A stretch of DNA of 17,748 nucleotides from Betaproteobacteria bacterium (GCA_005882155.1 VBCQ01000211.1:1-17748), one strand, 5' to 3'; numbered from the stretch's first letter, positions 6,046 through 15,427 are shown. Numbers and translations are program-made. The notes: generated from the letters alone by a model not told the origin.

Positions 6046-7365
6046 TCAGTAGCGCCCCGTGGTCCCCGCGATCCGCAGGTAGACGTAGGCGCACCATGCG
6101 ACCAGTCCACGGCGCAGTACGCCGGCGAGGCTGCGTGGCGCCTTGAGGCCGCGATCGATTTCGATCGACTGGGCGAAGGCCTCGTCGAACTGCTGCGCGA
6201 GCTCGGCACTGAAGCGCGCGTCGCTGACGATCACGTTGGCCTCGAGATTCATCAGCAGCGACAGCGGGTCGATGTTGGAGCTGCCCACCGTCGCCCAATC
6301 GTCATCGATCACCGCCACCTTCGCATGCAGAAAGGCCGGCGTGTATTCGAAGATCCGCACGCCGCTGGCGAGCAATTCGTCGTACATCACGCGCGCGGCG
6401 AGCGCCGCGAAGCGGTAATCAATTTTGCCTTGCAGCAGCAGATGCACCTTCACGCCGCGCCGCGCCGCGCGGCGCAATGCACGCCGAAAAGCGCTGCCGG
6501 GATAGAAGTACGGCGACGCGAGATAGACGCGTCGTTCCGCGCTGCGGATCGCATCGATGTAGCTGCGCTCGATGGTGCGACGCTGGCGCAAGTTGTCGCG
6601 CAGCACGAACGCGGCGAGCATCGGCGGCAGCGGCCCGGCGCTCGCTTGCAGCCCGCTGCCGCGCGGCATGCGCAAGCGGCGGAGCAATCGCCGCACGCGC
6701 GCCAGTGGCTCGGCGCTACGCGCGAGCGCCGCGACTTCTTCGCGCAGATCACGCCCGAGCTGGGCGCGCATCCACAGCGCACGCGTCGCCTGCTCGACCG
6801 GCCCGACGGTGGGGCCGCGCAATTCGACCGCAAAGTCCAGACGAGGTGTGTCGCCCCAGCCGTGCGTGAGGTCGTAGCGGTCGTCGATGAGGTTGATGCC
6901 GCCGACGAATGCCACGTCGCCGTCGACGACGCACATCTTCTGGTGCAGCCGCCGCAGCTGACCCGGCTGCAGCCAGTTCCACCAGCGATGCAGCGGGCGA
7001 AACACTGCGACGAACACGCCTGATTCGCAAAGCATCTGCTGCAGCACCGGCAAGGTCGCGTTGCAGCCGAAGCCGTCGAGCACGACCTTCACTTGCACGC
7101 CGCGCCGCGCCGCATCGCCGAGCGCGCGCGCGATAGCCAAGGCCGTGGGGTCGTCGTTGAAGATGTAGCTGGCGAGCCAGATCTCATGCCGCGCCTCGCG
7201 AATCGCATCGAGCATTGCCGGGAACAGCGCCTCGCCGCCGCGCAGCAAGCGCAGCTGATTGCCGCCGCTGAATACCGCGCGCGGCAACAGGTGCCAGAAC
7301 TGCTCGGGCAGTGCGCGCTCGTCGACCGGTGCGGGCGGGACCAAGGTGCGTGTCGACTGCGGCAT
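6046..7365 (-). CDS. clsB: cardiolipin synthase B-type phospholipase D family protein
   Basis: 439 residues. Two HKD catalytic motifs are complete: H141-x-K143-x4-D148 (HQKMCVVDGDVAFVGG) and H347-x-K349-x4-D354 (HAKVAVIDDDWATVGSSN). The spacing and overall length match ClsB (YbhO) rather than ClsA, and there are no N-terminal membrane spans. Family role: making cardiolipin, or transferring phosphatidyl groups, at the inner membrane. An Arg-rich segment (about 223-235) and C-terminal residues 416-433, with a hydrophobic stretch, may help membrane contact. The start ATG 7365 is 4 nt after the stop of the upstream endonuclease/phosphatase gene, showing translational coupling. The same pairing (ybhP-clsB) occurs in E. 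coli, which supports the assignment. It is the last gene of the minus-strand run. Confidence 0.93.
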   Translation of the reverse strand: MPQSTRTLVPPAPVDERALPEQFWHLLPRAVFSGGNQLRLLRGGEALFPAMLDAIREARHEIWLASYIFNDDPTALAIARALGDAARRGVQVKVVLDGFGCNATLPVLQQMLCESGVFVAVFRPLHRWWNWLQPGQLRRLHQKMCVVDGDVAFVGGINLIDDRYDLTHGWGDTPRLDFAVELRGPTVGPVEQATRALWMRAQLGRDLREEVAALARSAEPLARVRRLLRRLRMPRGSGLQASAGPLPPMLAAFVLRDNLRQRRTIERSYIDAIRSAERRVYLASPYFYPGSAFRRALRRAARRGVKVHLLLQGKIDYRFAALAARVMYDELLASGVRIFEYTPAFLHAKVAVIDDDWATVGSSNIDPLSLLMNLEANVIVSDARFSAELAQQFDEAFAQSIEIDRGLKAPRSLAGVLRRGLVAWCAYVYLRIAGTTGRY

Positions 7366-7369
7366 ACGG

Positions 7370-8173
7370 TCAATCGAGCTCCAGCTCGGCCACGTAAGGC
7401 AGATGGTCTGACATACGGGCCCAGGTGTAGCCGCGCGGCACGAACGCAGAAGTGCAGCGCAAGCCGCGCGTGTAAATGCGGTCGAGCGAGAACACCGGCA
7501 CCAGCGACGGGAAAGTGCGCAGCGGCGCGCTCGTGCCGTTGAGCACCGCCCGCGTCAGACCGATCTCGTGCATCGGCGCATCGAGCCGCTCGCCCCAATC
7601 GTTGAAGTCGCCGGCGAGCACGAGGCGCTCGTTGCGCGGCACTTCGGCGGCGATCATCGATGCGATGCGCTCGACCTGTCGCACCCGGCTCGAATGCATC
7701 AGTCCGAGGTGAGCGACGATCGCATGCACCATCACGCCGTTCCAGTTCACCGGCACATGCAGCAGGCCGCGTTGCTCGAAGCGATGGTCCGACACGTCGT
7801 GGTGCCCGATGTCACCGAGTGGCCAGCGCGACAGCAGCGCGTTGCCATGCTCGCCGCCGCGGGTGACGGCATTGGTGCGGTAGGCAACATCGTAGCCCTC
7901 GGGCGCGAGGTAGTCGGCCTGCGGCATCTTCGGCCAGCCGATGTGGGTATCGGGAAACAGGCGTGCCTCGCCATGATGAAACAGCCGCACCTCCTGCAGG
8001 AACACGAGGTCTGCGTCGAGCGCTTCGATGCCGAGGCCGAGGTTGTGAATCTCCAGCCGCTTGTTGGGTCCGACCCCGCGAACGCCTTTGTGGATGTTGT
8101 AGGTCGCGACGCGAAGCACATGGGCCGGGTGCATCGACGTCGCCGCAAAGCGCATCGGCCGCGACGTCGTCAT
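7370..8173 (-). CDS. YbhP-like endonuclease/exonuclease/phosphatase family protein
   Basis: 267 residues from ATG 8173, which overlaps the nudB stop in the sequence ATGA; longer in-frame starts would lie inside nudB. Motifs of the Mg-dependent EEP (DNase I/APE1-like) fold are in order: TYNIHKG (24-30, N26), LQEVR (59-63, E61), GNALLSRWP (110-118), AHLGL (154-158), GDFNDW (188-193) and the terminal SDHLP (255-259, D256/H257). All expected catalytic residues are present. There is no signal peptide. The substrate is unknown: members cut nucleic acids, phosphoinositides or sphingomyelin, and the constant linkage to clsB suggests a lipid or phosphodiester substrate (inference). Middle gene of the nudB-ybhP-clsB group. 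Confidence 0.92.
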   Translation of the reverse strand: MTTSRPMRFAATSMHPAHVLRVATYNIHKGVRGVGPNKRLEIHNLGLGIEALDADLVFLQEVRLFHHGEARLFPDTHIGWPKMPQADYLAPEGYDVAYRTNAVTRGGEHGNALLSRWPLGDIGHHDVSDHRFEQRGLLHVPVNWNGVMVHAIVAHLGLMHSSRVRQVERIASMIAAEVPRNERLVLAGDFNDWGERLDAPMHEIGLTRAVLNGTSAPLRTFPSLVPVFSLDRIYTRGLRCTSAFVPRGYTWARMSDHLPYVAELELD

Positions 8174-8634
8174 GTCACGAACCTCGGCAACTGCAGAATC
8201 GCTTCGGCGTTCGACGGCGAGAAGCAGCGATCGGCGGCGTCGCGCCATGGCAGCCATTCGAAGTTCAGATGCTCGTGCGGCGCGAGCGTGACGTTGAGCC
8301 CACGCGGCACCAACAGACCGAACACATGCTCGACGTTGTGCATCACGCCGGCCTCGTAGCGGTGCCGCCACACCGGATAAATCTCGTAGACGTTGCTCAG
8401 ATGCCAGTCGCGCAGGTTCGCCAGCGGCACCTCGGGCGTGCCGATCACGATGCCGGTTTCTTCGGCAACTTCGCGCATGGCAGTCTCAGTCAAGGCTTCT
8501 TCGACGCTGTCCTTGGACCCGGTGACACTTTGCCAGAAGCCCGGGTGGTCGGCACGCTCGATCAGCAGCACCTCGAGGTCGGCGCTGTGGATCACGACAA
8601 GCACGGACTCGGGGATCTTGTACGGTCGGGGCAA
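8170..8634 (-). CDS. nudB: dihydroneopterin triphosphate diphosphatase (Nudix hydrolase)
   Basis: 154 residues. The start is a TTG (8632-8634) with AGGAA (8645-8649 region) upstream; no ATG is available in frame upstream. The Nudix box runs from G39 to I62 (TGSKDSVEEALTETAMREVAEETGI), with R54, E55, E58 and E59. One extra residue lies between the Gly and the first Glu relative to the classical GX5E pattern. The downstream blocks VWRHRYEAGVMHNVEHVFGL and HLNFEWLPW are the NudB signature. It removes pyrophosphate from dihydroneopterin triphosphate in folate synthesis, in the cytoplasm. It lies 77 nt after aspS with an intrinsic terminator between them, and overlaps the next gene by 4 nt. Confidence 0.93.
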   Translation of the reverse strand: MPRPYKIPESVLVVIHSADLEVLLIERADHPGFWQSVTGSKDSVEEALTETAMREVAEETGIVIGTPEVPLANLRDWHLSNVYEIYPVWRHRYEAGVMHNVEHVFGLLVPRGLNVTLAPHEHLNFEWLPWRDAADRCFSPSNAEAILQLPRFVT

Positions 8635-8663
8635 TCGTCGTTCCTGATCGAATGCAGGCCAAG

Positions 8664-8687
8664 AAAAAAGGCGCGGTCTCCCGCGCC
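8664..8687 (-). terminator. intrinsic terminator after aspS
   Basis: Read on the minus strand, GGCGCGG (8687-8681), loop GAGA, CCGCGCC (8676-8670), then six T (8669-8664). It sits 25 nt after the aspS stop and only 29 nt before the nudB start codon, so nudB must rely on read-through or on a promoter overlapping the terminator. Confidence 0.85.
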
Positions 8688-8711
8688 CTTTGATTCTGCA
8701 TCACGGCCTCG

Positions 8712-10505
<1,794 letters not shown>

Positions 10506-10559
10506 GCAAACTCCAATATCGGTTCAGAGTGCCGAGCGCGCGTTGCGCGGCGGCGGGTG

Positions 10560-10588
10560 TTTGTAGGCGCTGGGGGGCTCGTTGGCAA
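10560..10588 (-). promoter_or_regulatory. candidate sigma-70 promoter of aspS
   Basis: On the minus strand, TTGCCA (10588-10583) and TACAAA (10565-10560) are separated by exactly 17 nt. The start point would be near 10553, giving a leader of about 47 nt. It would let aspS be expressed independently of fmdB-DUF502. Confidence 0.5.
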
Positions 10589-10596
10589 GCCCTGAC

Positions 10597-10623
10597 GGTT
10601 GAGCGAAAGCCGGGCGCTCAACC
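10597..10623 (-). promoter_or_regulatory. hairpin spanning the stop codon of the DUF502 gene
   Basis: GGTTGAGCG (10623-10615 on the minus strand) pairs perfectly with CGCTCAACC (10605-10597), 9-nt loop. The TGA (10620-10618) lies inside the left arm. It has no U-run, so it may be a weak or Rho-assisted terminator, or a transcript-stabilising stem, ahead of the aspS promoter. Confidence 0.5.
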
Positions 10624-11295
10624 GGGTTGATTTCGCGCAGGTTCACTGTTCGCCTGCGGATTTCGCGCTTGCACCGTCAAGTGCAGCGGCGGCGCGACGA
10701 CCCCCATCGAGATGATGTACTTGAGCGCTTCGTCGACGCTCATCGCGAGCGCAATCACGTCGGTGCGCGGCACCATCAGAAAGAATCCGGAGGTCGGGTT
10801 GGGCGTCGTCGGCACGTACAGGCTCAAGTAGCCGTCATGCAAGTGCTGAGCCGCTTCGCCGCCGGGCTTGCCGGTGACGAAGGCGATCGTCCACGAGCCT
10901 TCGCGCGGGTACTGGACGAGCACCGCTTCGCGAAACGCGTTGCCGCTGCTGGAGAACAGCGTATCCGACACCTGCTTCACCGAGCTGTAGATCGACTTGA
11001 CGATCGGGATGTGGCTGAGTACGCGGCTGCCCTGGCGCAGCCACCATTGGCCGACGATGTTGGTCGCGAACATGCCGGTGAGCAGCAGGCCGGCGATCAT
11101 CACGATCACGCCAAGGCCCGGCACGCGCTTGAGCATTTCGAGCGGCGTGTAGGCGGCCGACGGCAGAACCGCCTGCGACGCGCTGAGCAGCCAGGCGAAC
11201 ACGCCGTCGAGTGTGCCGAGGATGGCGTGCAGCACCCAGATGGTGATGGCCAGCGGCAGCCAGACCAGCAGCCCGGCCAGCAAATACCTTTTCAA
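10618..11295 (-). CDS. DUF502 family inner-membrane protein
   Basis: 225 residues when started at TTG 11295 (read as MKRYLLAGLLVWLPLAITIW), which matches the usual N-terminus of the family. There is no ATG or GTG at a sensible place, because any longer frame runs into the end of fmdB. Two membrane spans are visible (about 5-26 and 60-82). A soluble domain follows with the family hallmarks HIPIVKSIYSSVKQV (95-109), YPREGSWTIAFVTG (129-142) and VPTTPNPTSGFFLMVP (161-176). Function is unknown; homologues are widespread and often lie next to fmdB and aspS, as here. It starts 10 nt after the fmdB stop, so it is almost certainly cotranscribed with it. The ribosome site is weak, which fits translational coupling to fmdB. 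Confidence 0.88.
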   Translation of the reverse strand: MKRYLLAGLLVWLPLAITIWVLHAILGTLDGVFAWLLSASQAVLPSAAYTPLEMLKRVPGLGVIVMIAGLLLTGMFATNIVGQWWLRQGSRVLSHIPIVKSIYSSVKQVSDTLFSSSGNAFREAVLVQYPREGSWTIAFVTGKPGGEAAQHLHDGYLSLYVPTTPNPTSGFFLMVPRTDVIALAMSVDEALKYIISMGVVAPPLHLTVQARNPQANSEPARNQPG

Positions 11296-11305
11296 GCTCG
11301 CTCGC

Positions 11306-11668
11306 TCAGTGACAGCCGCACGACGAGCCGCAGCCACCCGCGCTGCTGTCGCTCGCGCCGGCGCTGGCCGCAGGCGCGGCTGCCGCCGGGGCGGGTGCGG
11401 TCGCGGCATCTCCCGCCGGCGTCGCGGGCGTGCTGGTCGCAGCATCAGGCGCGCCGCCGTCCGGCTTGGCCGCGCCGTTGCCGGCGCCGCCCTTGAAATC
11501 GGTCACGTACCAGCCCGAACCCTTCAGCTGAAAGCCTGCCGCCGTCAGCTGCTTCTTGAACGCGGGCGTGCCACACGACGGGCACGTTGACAGCACCGGG
11601 TCCGAGATCTTCTGCAGCACATCTTTCGCGTGGCCGCACGACTCACAGCGGTAAGCGTAGATTGGCAT
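11306..11668 (-). CDS. FmdB-type zinc-ribbon protein
   Basis: 120 residues from ATG 11668 (AAGG 7 nt upstream); the start MPIYAYRCESCGH is the invariant family N-terminus. A zinc ribbon is formed by C8/C11 and C29/C32. The motif FQLKGSGWYVTDF (46-58) is typical of the family. After about residue 60 comes a low-complexity Ala/Pro/Gly tail, ending in a Cys-rich terminus (C113, C117, C119, H120) that could hold a second metal. The family was named for a putative regulator of formamidase/amide genes, but its molecular role is not settled. First gene of the fmdB-DUF502-aspS run, with its own promoter. Confidence 0.93.
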   Translation of the reverse strand: MPIYAYRCESCGHAKDVLQKISDPVLSTCPSCGTPAFKKQLTAAGFQLKGSGWYVTDFKGGAGNGAAKPDGGAPDAATSTPATPAGDAATAPAPAAAAPAASAGASDSSAGGCGSSCGCH

Positions 11669-11695
11669 GGCTAAGCCTTTGATTTGCAACGCGAA

Positions 11696-11701
11696 ATTAT
11701 A
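11696..11701 (-). promoter_or_regulatory. -10 element of the fmdB-DUF502(-aspS) promoter
   Basis: A perfect TATAAT on the minus strand (11701-11696) predicts a start near 11689, about 20 nt before the fmdB ATG. The -35 region is poor. It overlaps a 26-nt imperfect stem (11705-11730: CGCGA pairs with TCGCG and CCGG with CCGG) that also follows the symporter stop. Confidence 0.55.
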
Positions 11702-11704
11702 AGC

Positions 11705-11730
11705 CGCGACCCGGATGAGCCGGTCTCGCG
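11705..11730 (-). terminator. hairpin after the symporter gene
   Basis: Imperfect stem: CGCGA/TCGCG plus CCGG/CCGG with a small internal loop. It lies 18 nt after the symporter stop, with no U-run. It may end symporter transcripts, or be a protein-binding dyad over the fmdB -35 region. Confidence 0.35.
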
Positions 11731-11747
11731 AAAGATGGAGGCTCGCG

Positions 11748-13199
11748 CTACGTCTTCAAGCCCACAAGCTCATGCTTCGCGTGCCGGTTTCGCATCAGCT
11801 GCGGGCCCAACGATCCGGCGACCATGCCCACGAGCGCGGCGAGCAGCCCGGCGAGCTGTCCCGGAAATGCCGTTCCCCAATTGGTCAGTTGCGGGAAGAA
11901 CATCAGCCACACGCCGATGCCCAGCGCAATCGACATCACCGCCCCCTGCGTCGTCGCGCGCTTCCAGTACAGGCCGAAGGCGAGCGGAACGAACGCGCCG
12001 ACCAAGGTCACCTGGTAGGCGCTGGACACCAGCTCGTAAATCGACGTGCCCTGCATCAGCAACGAGTAGCTCAGCACCAGCGCGGCAAACCCGATCAACG
12101 AGATCCGCAGCGCGCGCAGCAACTGCTTGTCGCCCATGTTCGGCACCAGGTGCTTCAGGATGTTCTCGACGAAGGTCGTCGACGGCGCGAGCAGCGTTGC
12201 CGACGCGGTGCTCATGATGGCCGAGATCAGCGCGCCGAAAAACAGCACCTGCGCCGCGAGCGGCATGTGGCCCATGATCAGCGTCGGCAGGACCTTCTGC
12301 GGGTCATCGGCAAGCAGCTTCTTCGCCTCGTCGGGCATGATCAGGATCGAGCTCGCGACGATGAACATCGGCACGAACGCGAACGCGAGGTACGACAGGC
12401 CGCCGATGATCGGCCCCTTGCGCGCGGTGTCGGCGTCCTTCGCCGACATCACGCGCTGGAACACGTCCTGCTGCGGGATCGAGCCGAGCATGATCGTGAT
12501 GCCGGCGGCGAAGAAGAACACCACGTCATGCGCTTTCGGCTCGGGCCAGAAGCGGAACCAGTTTTCGTTTTGCGCCAGCGCTAACACCTTGTCTGCACCC
12601 CCGGCCAGGCCGGCGGCCATCACCGCGATTGCGATCAGGCCGACGATGATGATCAGCATCTGCATGAAGTCGGTCCAGGCGACCGAGAACATGCCGCCGA
12701 ACACGGTGTACAGCAAGACGATCAGCGTGCCCAGCACCATGCCGCCCTGCGCCGTGACGGCGCCGCCGGAGACGAGGTTGAACACGAGCCCGAGCGCAGT
12801 GATCTGCGCCGCCACCCAACCGAGGTAGCTGATCATGATGATGATCGAGCAGAACACTTCGATGCCGGGGCCGAAGCGCTTGCGATAGAAGTCGCCGATG
12901 GTGATCAGCGTCATGTTGTACAGGCGGTAGGCGAAGAACAGGCCAACCAGCACCAGGCACATTGACGCGCCGAACGGGTCTTCGACGACGCTGTTCAAGC
13001 CGCCTTGGACGAAGCGCGCGCTGATGCCGAGCACCGTCTCCGAGCCGAACCAGGTGGCGAACGTCGTCGTGACGATCATGATCAGCGGCAGGCTGCGGCC
13101 GGCCACCGCGAAGTCGGCGGACGACTTCACCCGGGTCGCGGCATACAGTCCGATCGCGACCGTGATGAGCAAGTAGATGATGACCAGGGTCAGCAGCAT
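11748..13199 (-). CDS. sodium:solute symporter (SSS family)
   Basis: 483 residues from ATG 13199 with GGAG about 10 nt upstream; stop is TAG. About 13 hydrophobic spans are visible, as usual for SSS proteins (LeuT fold). The N-terminal block ADFAVAGRSLPLIMIVTTTFATWFG (28-52) is the SSS signature at the end of TM1 and in the broken TM2. The segment ALISAIMSTASATLLAPS (323-340) corresponds to the TM8 sodium-site region with the Ser/Thr pair. Family role: uptake of a small solute (proline, pantothenate, acetate, sugars and others) driven by sodium. The substrate cannot be assigned. It lies 81 nt after ubiB and 79 nt before fmdB, all on the same strand, and looks like an insertion into a housekeeping neighbourhood. 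Base composition resembles its neighbours. Confidence 0.93.
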   Translation of the reverse strand: MLLTLVIIYLLITVAIGLYAATRVKSSADFAVAGRSLPLIMIVTTTFATWFGSETVLGISARFVQGGLNSVVEDPFGASMCLVLVGLFFAYRLYNMTLITIGDFYRKRFGPGIEVFCSIIIMISYLGWVAAQITALGLVFNLVSGGAVTAQGGMVLGTLIVLLYTVFGGMFSVAWTDFMQMLIIIVGLIAIAVMAAGLAGGADKVLALAQNENWFRFWPEPKAHDVVFFFAAGITIMLGSIPQQDVFQRVMSAKDADTARKGPIIGGLSYLAFAFVPMFIVASSILIMPDEAKKLLADDPQKVLPTLIMGHMPLAAQVLFFGALISAIMSTASATLLAPSTTFVENILKHLVPNMGDKQLLRALRISLIGFAALVLSYSLLMQGTSIYELVSSAYQVTLVGAFVPLAFGLYWKRATTQGAVMSIALGIGVWLMFFPQLTNWGTAFPGQLAGLLAALVGMVAGSLGPQLMRNRHAKHELVGLKT

Positions 13200-13258
13200 G
13201 GCAAGCAGGCTCCGATAAAAAAATCAAGGCGAATTATCTCCGCTGCGCAGGCTGCGAA

Positions 13259-13275
13259 GCCGGCCGAAGGCCGGC
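13259..13275 (-). terminator. hairpin after ubiB
   Basis: GCCGGCC/GGCCGGC perfect 7-bp stem with a 3-nt loop, 5 nt after the ubiB stop. There is no U-run directly after it; a run of seven T on the minus strand (13223-13217) comes 35 nt later. It is a plausible 3'-end stem but not a textbook intrinsic terminator. Confidence 0.4.
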
Positions 13276-13280
13276 ATGAC

Positions 13281-14828
13281 TCAGCGCCAATTCACGAACA
13301 ATTGCACAGCGATCGCGCCGAGCAGAAATCCGAGCCCGCCGTAAATCAGCGTCTGCAGCAACCGATTGGTTCGCCGCTGCTCCAAGTACAGCGCTTCGAG
13401 CGCGCGCTGCTCGGCGCTCGACCGCGGCTGCAGCGCCTGGTGCAGCAGGCGCGGCAGCTCGGGCAGCAGCTGCACATAGCGCGGCGCCTCGTTCTTCAGC
13501 CGCTCGACGAAGCCGCGCCAGCCGATCTGGTCGTTCATCCAGCGCTCGAGAAAAGGCTTGGCGGTGTTCCACAGATCGAGCTCGGGGTCGAGCTGGCGGC
13601 CGAGCCCTTCGACGTTGAGCAGCGTCTTTTGCAGCAGCACGAGCTGCGGCTGAATCTCGACGTTGAAGCGGCGCGAGGTCTGGAACAGGCGCAGCAGCAC
13701 CTGGCCGAGCGAGATGTCTTTCAGCGGCCGATCGAAGTGCGGCTCGCAGACGGCGCGGATCGCGCCTTCCAGCTCGTCGACCCGCGTGCCCGCCGGCACC
13801 CAGCCGCTTTCCAGGTGCAGCTCGGCGACGCGCTTGTAGTCGCGGCGGAAGAAGGCGATGAAGTTCTGCGCCAGATATTCCTTGTCGACTTCGGTCAGCG
13901 TGCCGACGATGCCGAAGTCGAGTGCGATGTAGCGCCCGAAGGTCTGCGGCGCGATGCTGACCTGGATGTTGCCGGGGTGCATGTCGGCGTGATAGAAGCC
14001 GTCGCGAAACACCTGCGTGAAGAAGATCGTCACGCCGTCGCGCGCGAGCTTGGCGATGTCGACGCCGGCGTCGCGCAGCCGCTGCGTCTGGCTGATCGGC
14101 ACGCCGTGCATGCGCTCCATCACGATGACGCTGGTGGTGCACAGCTCCCACACCATCTCGGGCACCATCACCAGACTCAAGCCCTCCATGTTGCGGCGCA
14201 AGTGCGCGGCGTTGGCGGCTTCACGAACGAGATCGAGCTCGTCGTGCAGGTAGTTGTCGAACTCGGCGACCACTTCGCGCGGCTTCAAGCGCTTGGCGTC
14301 CGCGCTCAGCCGCTCGATCCAGCGCGCCAGCGTTCGCATCAGCGAGAGGTCGTCGTCGATGACCGCGAGCATGCCCGGGCGCAAGACCTTCACCGCGACC
14401 TCGCGGCCGTCTTTCAGCACCGCGAAGTGCACTTGCGCGATCGACGCGCTCGCCACCGGCTCGGCCTCGAAGCTCGCGAAGATCGCATCGATCGGCCGGT
14501 TGAACGCACGCTCGACGAGGACGCGCGCCTGCGCGGCGGGGAACGGCGGCACGTCGTCCTGCAGCTTGGCAAGCTCGTCGGCGAAGTCCTCAGGCAGCAG
14601 ATCGCGCCGCGTCGACAACACCTGGCCGAACTTGACGAAGATCGGCCCCAGCCGCTCGAGCGCGATGCGCAGCCGCACGCCGCGCGGCGCATCGAGCCGC
14701 CGGCCAATCGTCATCAGCCGCACCAGCGCGCGCACCCAGCGCTGGCGAAAGCTCGACAGCGCGAGCTCGTCCAGTCCGAAACGCAGAACGATGAAGACGA
14801 TAAAGACGAGGCGCGCGACGTGCCTCAT
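13281..14828 (-). CDS. ubiB: ubiquinone biosynthesis atypical kinase/ATPase UbiB
   Basis: 515 residues, normal length. UbiB (ADCK/Coq8) hallmarks: the KxGQ motif K66-F-G-Q69 in FVKFGQVLSTRRDLLP, the Ala-rich nucleotide loop ASASIAQVH (126-134), the conserved Lys in VAVKVLRPG (K147), HADMHPGN (280-287) and the metal-binding DFG at 304-306 (ALDFGIVG). A C-terminal hydrophobic anchor (about 493-513) holds it at the inner membrane. Family knowledge: an ATPase rather than a protein kinase, needed for ubiquinone synthesis and thought to help extract lipid precursors for the Ubi complex. ATG 14828 overlaps the ubiJ stop (ATGA), so the two are translationally coupled. Confidence 0.97.
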   Translation of the reverse strand: MRHVARLVFIVFIVLRFGLDELALSSFRQRWVRALVRLMTIGRRLDAPRGVRLRIALERLGPIFVKFGQVLSTRRDLLPEDFADELAKLQDDVPPFPAAQARVLVERAFNRPIDAIFASFEAEPVASASIAQVHFAVLKDGREVAVKVLRPGMLAVIDDDLSLMRTLARWIERLSADAKRLKPREVVAEFDNYLHDELDLVREAANAAHLRRNMEGLSLVMVPEMVWELCTTSVIVMERMHGVPISQTQRLRDAGVDIAKLARDGVTIFFTQVFRDGFYHADMHPGNIQVSIAPQTFGRYIALDFGIVGTLTEVDKEYLAQNFIAFFRRDYKRVAELHLESGWVPAGTRVDELEGAIRAVCEPHFDRPLKDISLGQVLLRLFQTSRRFNVEIQPQLVLLQKTLLNVEGLGRQLDPELDLWNTAKPFLERWMNDQIGWRGFVERLKNEAPRYVQLLPELPRLLHQALQPRSSAEQRALEALYLEQRRTNRLLQTLIYGGLGFLLGAIAVQLFVNWR

Positions 14829-15361
14829 CGCACGGGCTGCTCCGAGCGCAAGCGCTCGGCCAAGTCGGCGAGCGAGCGCACGGCATCGCGCACGCCGGCG
14901 GCGAGCATGGCGCCAACGCGTGCGAGCTCGTTGGCCAATGCCGGGCCGACGATGCGCGCGAGGTCGTCTTGCGCATCCCAGCGCAGGTTGTCCATCAGCC
15001 AGCTCACGTCGGTGGCGAGCCGTGCGTCACCGGCCACATCGACCGGCGGCCGCTGGCCGGCGAGGCCTTGCGCGACGAGCCGCGCCGGGTTCGATGCATC
15101 GACGCTCAACTGCAGATCAGCGACTTGCGTCGTCTCGGGCCCGCACCATTCGACGAGCCCGGCCGGTGTGACGACGAACGCCAATGCCGGCAGCGGCGGC
15201 AGCGCGCTCGGCCAGCCGATGATGTGCAACCGTATGCAACGCCCGGCGTGCGGACGCAGCCGCTGCACCGCCGCGGCTTCGCTCGAAATGACGTGGTTCA
15301 CCATCAAGGTGAAGCGTTCGATCAATGCATTGCCGAAGAGCTGTTGCAGACTGTGAAGCAT
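14825..15361 (-). CDS. ubiJ: ubiquinone biosynthesis accessory factor UbiJ (SCP2-like)
   Basis: 178 residues from ATG 15361. An N-terminal SCP2-type lipid-binding domain (about 20-115) has the expected beta pattern, including GRCIRLHIIGWP and the DVAGDARLATDVSWLM block (near 112-127). A C-terminal helical part (about 130-178) matches the UbiJ dimerisation helices. It scaffolds the soluble Ubi complex and binds the lipid intermediate. ATG 15361 was preferred because MLHSLQQLF fits the family start, but it has no ribosome site. GTG 15382, 21 nt upstream in frame, has a GGAAG 7 nt before it and is a real alternative (adds 7 residues). A TACAAT lies 6 nt ahead of the ATG. ubiE, often found next to ubiJ, is absent; the upstream neighbour is a divergent exopolysaccharide gene. 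Confidence 0.92.
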   Translation of the reverse strand: MLHSLQQLFGNALIERFTLMVNHVISSEAAAVQRLRPHAGRCIRLHIIGWPSALPPLPALAFVVTPAGLVEWCGPETTQVADLQLSVDASNPARLVAQGLAGQRPPVDVAGDARLATDVSWLMDNLRWDAQDDLARIVGPALANELARVGAMLAAGVRDAVRSLADLAERLRSEQPVR

Positions 15362-15367
15362 GCACGG

Positions 15368-15373
15368 ATTGTA
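15368..15373 (-). promoter_or_regulatory. candidate -10 element of ubiJ-ubiB
   Basis: TACAAT on the minus strand ends 6 nt before the ubiJ ATG, which would place the transcription start at or next to the A of the ATG (leaderless mRNA). No good -35 is visible. The call conflicts with use of the GTG at 15382, since only one of the two can be right for a single transcript. Confidence 0.35.
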
Positions 15374-15403
15374 GGCACGCACCTACGTGCTTCCCCCGTG
15401 ACC

Positions 15404-15427
15404 GCGGGTCGGGCGCCCCGCTTTTTT
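15404..15427 (+). terminator. terminator-like hairpin in the leader of the exopolysaccharide operon
   Basis: GCGGG (15404-15408) pairs with CCCGC (15417-15421); an alternative inner stem is CGGG/CCCG (15410-15413, 15417-15420). Six T follow (15422-15427). It ends 20 nt before the ATG at 15448. Every gene between 6046 and 15361 is on the minus strand, so there is no plus-strand gene for it to terminate. An attenuator or antisense-blocking site is more likely. Confidence 0.5.

Noticed and set aside
13005..15356. A 783-codon open frame on the plus strand opposite the symporter N-terminus, ubiB and ubiJ
   Set aside because: It overlaps well-supported genes on the minus strand and has no ribosome site or domain. 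GC-rich antisense frames of this length are common.
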